From Desulfovirgula sp. (lineage in GTDB: Bacteria > Bacillota > Desulfotomaculia > Desulfotomaculales > Desulfovirgulaceae): a stretch of DNA of 44,649 nt. The stretch's first letter is position 1; every line of letters starts with the position of its first letter. The position numbers and the translations under genes are program-made. This document shows positions 44,609 to 44,649 of the stretch, in pieces. The notes under the pieces were generated by a model. That model was not told the origin of the DNA. It saw only the letters and a list, made by a program, of their open reading frames with translations, and did not search any database. The stretch covers positions 1-44,649 of the forward strand of contig DYEX01000053.1 of NCBI GenBank assembly GCA_020725525.1, read 5' to 3'.

Positions 44609-44649
44609 TTAGGTCAGTATCTGTGCTTTTAGCGGCGGCCTTAATCCCA

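Noticed and set aside
1-44649. CRISPR arrays, tRNA or rRNA genes
   Set aside because: Reading both strands gave no regular direct repeats with spacers, no cloverleaf with typical TTCRA arm and no rRNA blocks.

Overview
The window looks like a chromosomal segment of a spore-forming, probably thermophilic, anaerobic Firmicute of the Desulfotomaculum/Pelotomaculum type (Desulfotomaculia). The evidence is the block holA - rpsT - spoIIP - yqxA-like - lepA - hemW - hrcA - grpE - dnaK - dnaJ - prmA - rsmE - mtaB - HIT - rpsU - nfeD - floA, the GC-rich sequence, strong Shine-Dalgarno sites and frequent GTG/TTG starts. A group III (archaeal-like) chaperonin inside the dnaK operon fits Carboxydothermus/Desulfotomaculum-like lineages. 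Species is not claimed.

Region 1 (1-6,800, minus strand) is a catabolic operon. It encodes a multi-subunit dye-linked L-proline dehydrogenase type flavo/iron-sulfur complex (five genes), delta-1-pyrroline-5-carboxylate dehydrogenase, and last a sigma-54 enhancer-binding activator cut by the window start. A match to the full sigma-54 -24/-12 consensus lies just upstream of the first gene, with a candidate activator site behind it. The operon probably oxidises proline to glutamate under control of its own activator.

Region 2 (6,900-9,700, plus) holds molybdenum-cofactor genes: moaA, moaC, a MOSC protein, mobB, then a thiamine-binding MTH1187-type protein. Region 3 (9,855-30,340) is the conserved housekeeping and sporulation block. 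A perfect CIRCE operator precedes hrcA - chaperonin - grpE - dnaK; dnaJ has its own promoter and a structured leader. Two intergenic repeat elements with related inverted ends (about 158 and 400 bp) sit before holA and between nfeD and floA. A solo end lies near copA. The larger element can fold into a multi-helix structure.

Region 4 (30,500-38,050, minus) is accessory: an AAA/STAND-like ATPase with its own promoter, an MFS transporter, a dynamin-like GTPase, a universal stress protein, a CPA2 antiporter and two small membrane proteins. Two fluoride (crcB-type) riboswitches with terminators precede the antiporter and the dynamin GTPase, making antiporter - uspA - dynamin a probable fluoride-response unit.

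Region 5 (38,100-41,340, minus) is a copper module, csoR and copA, each with a perfect CsoR operator, plus a possible 18-residue Cys-containing peptide after csoR. Region 6 (41,340-44,649) is AT-richer decaying DNA: a secreted-protein gene with two single-base lesions, and remains of two IS4-superfamily transposases. I saw no rRNA, tRNA or CRISPR array.
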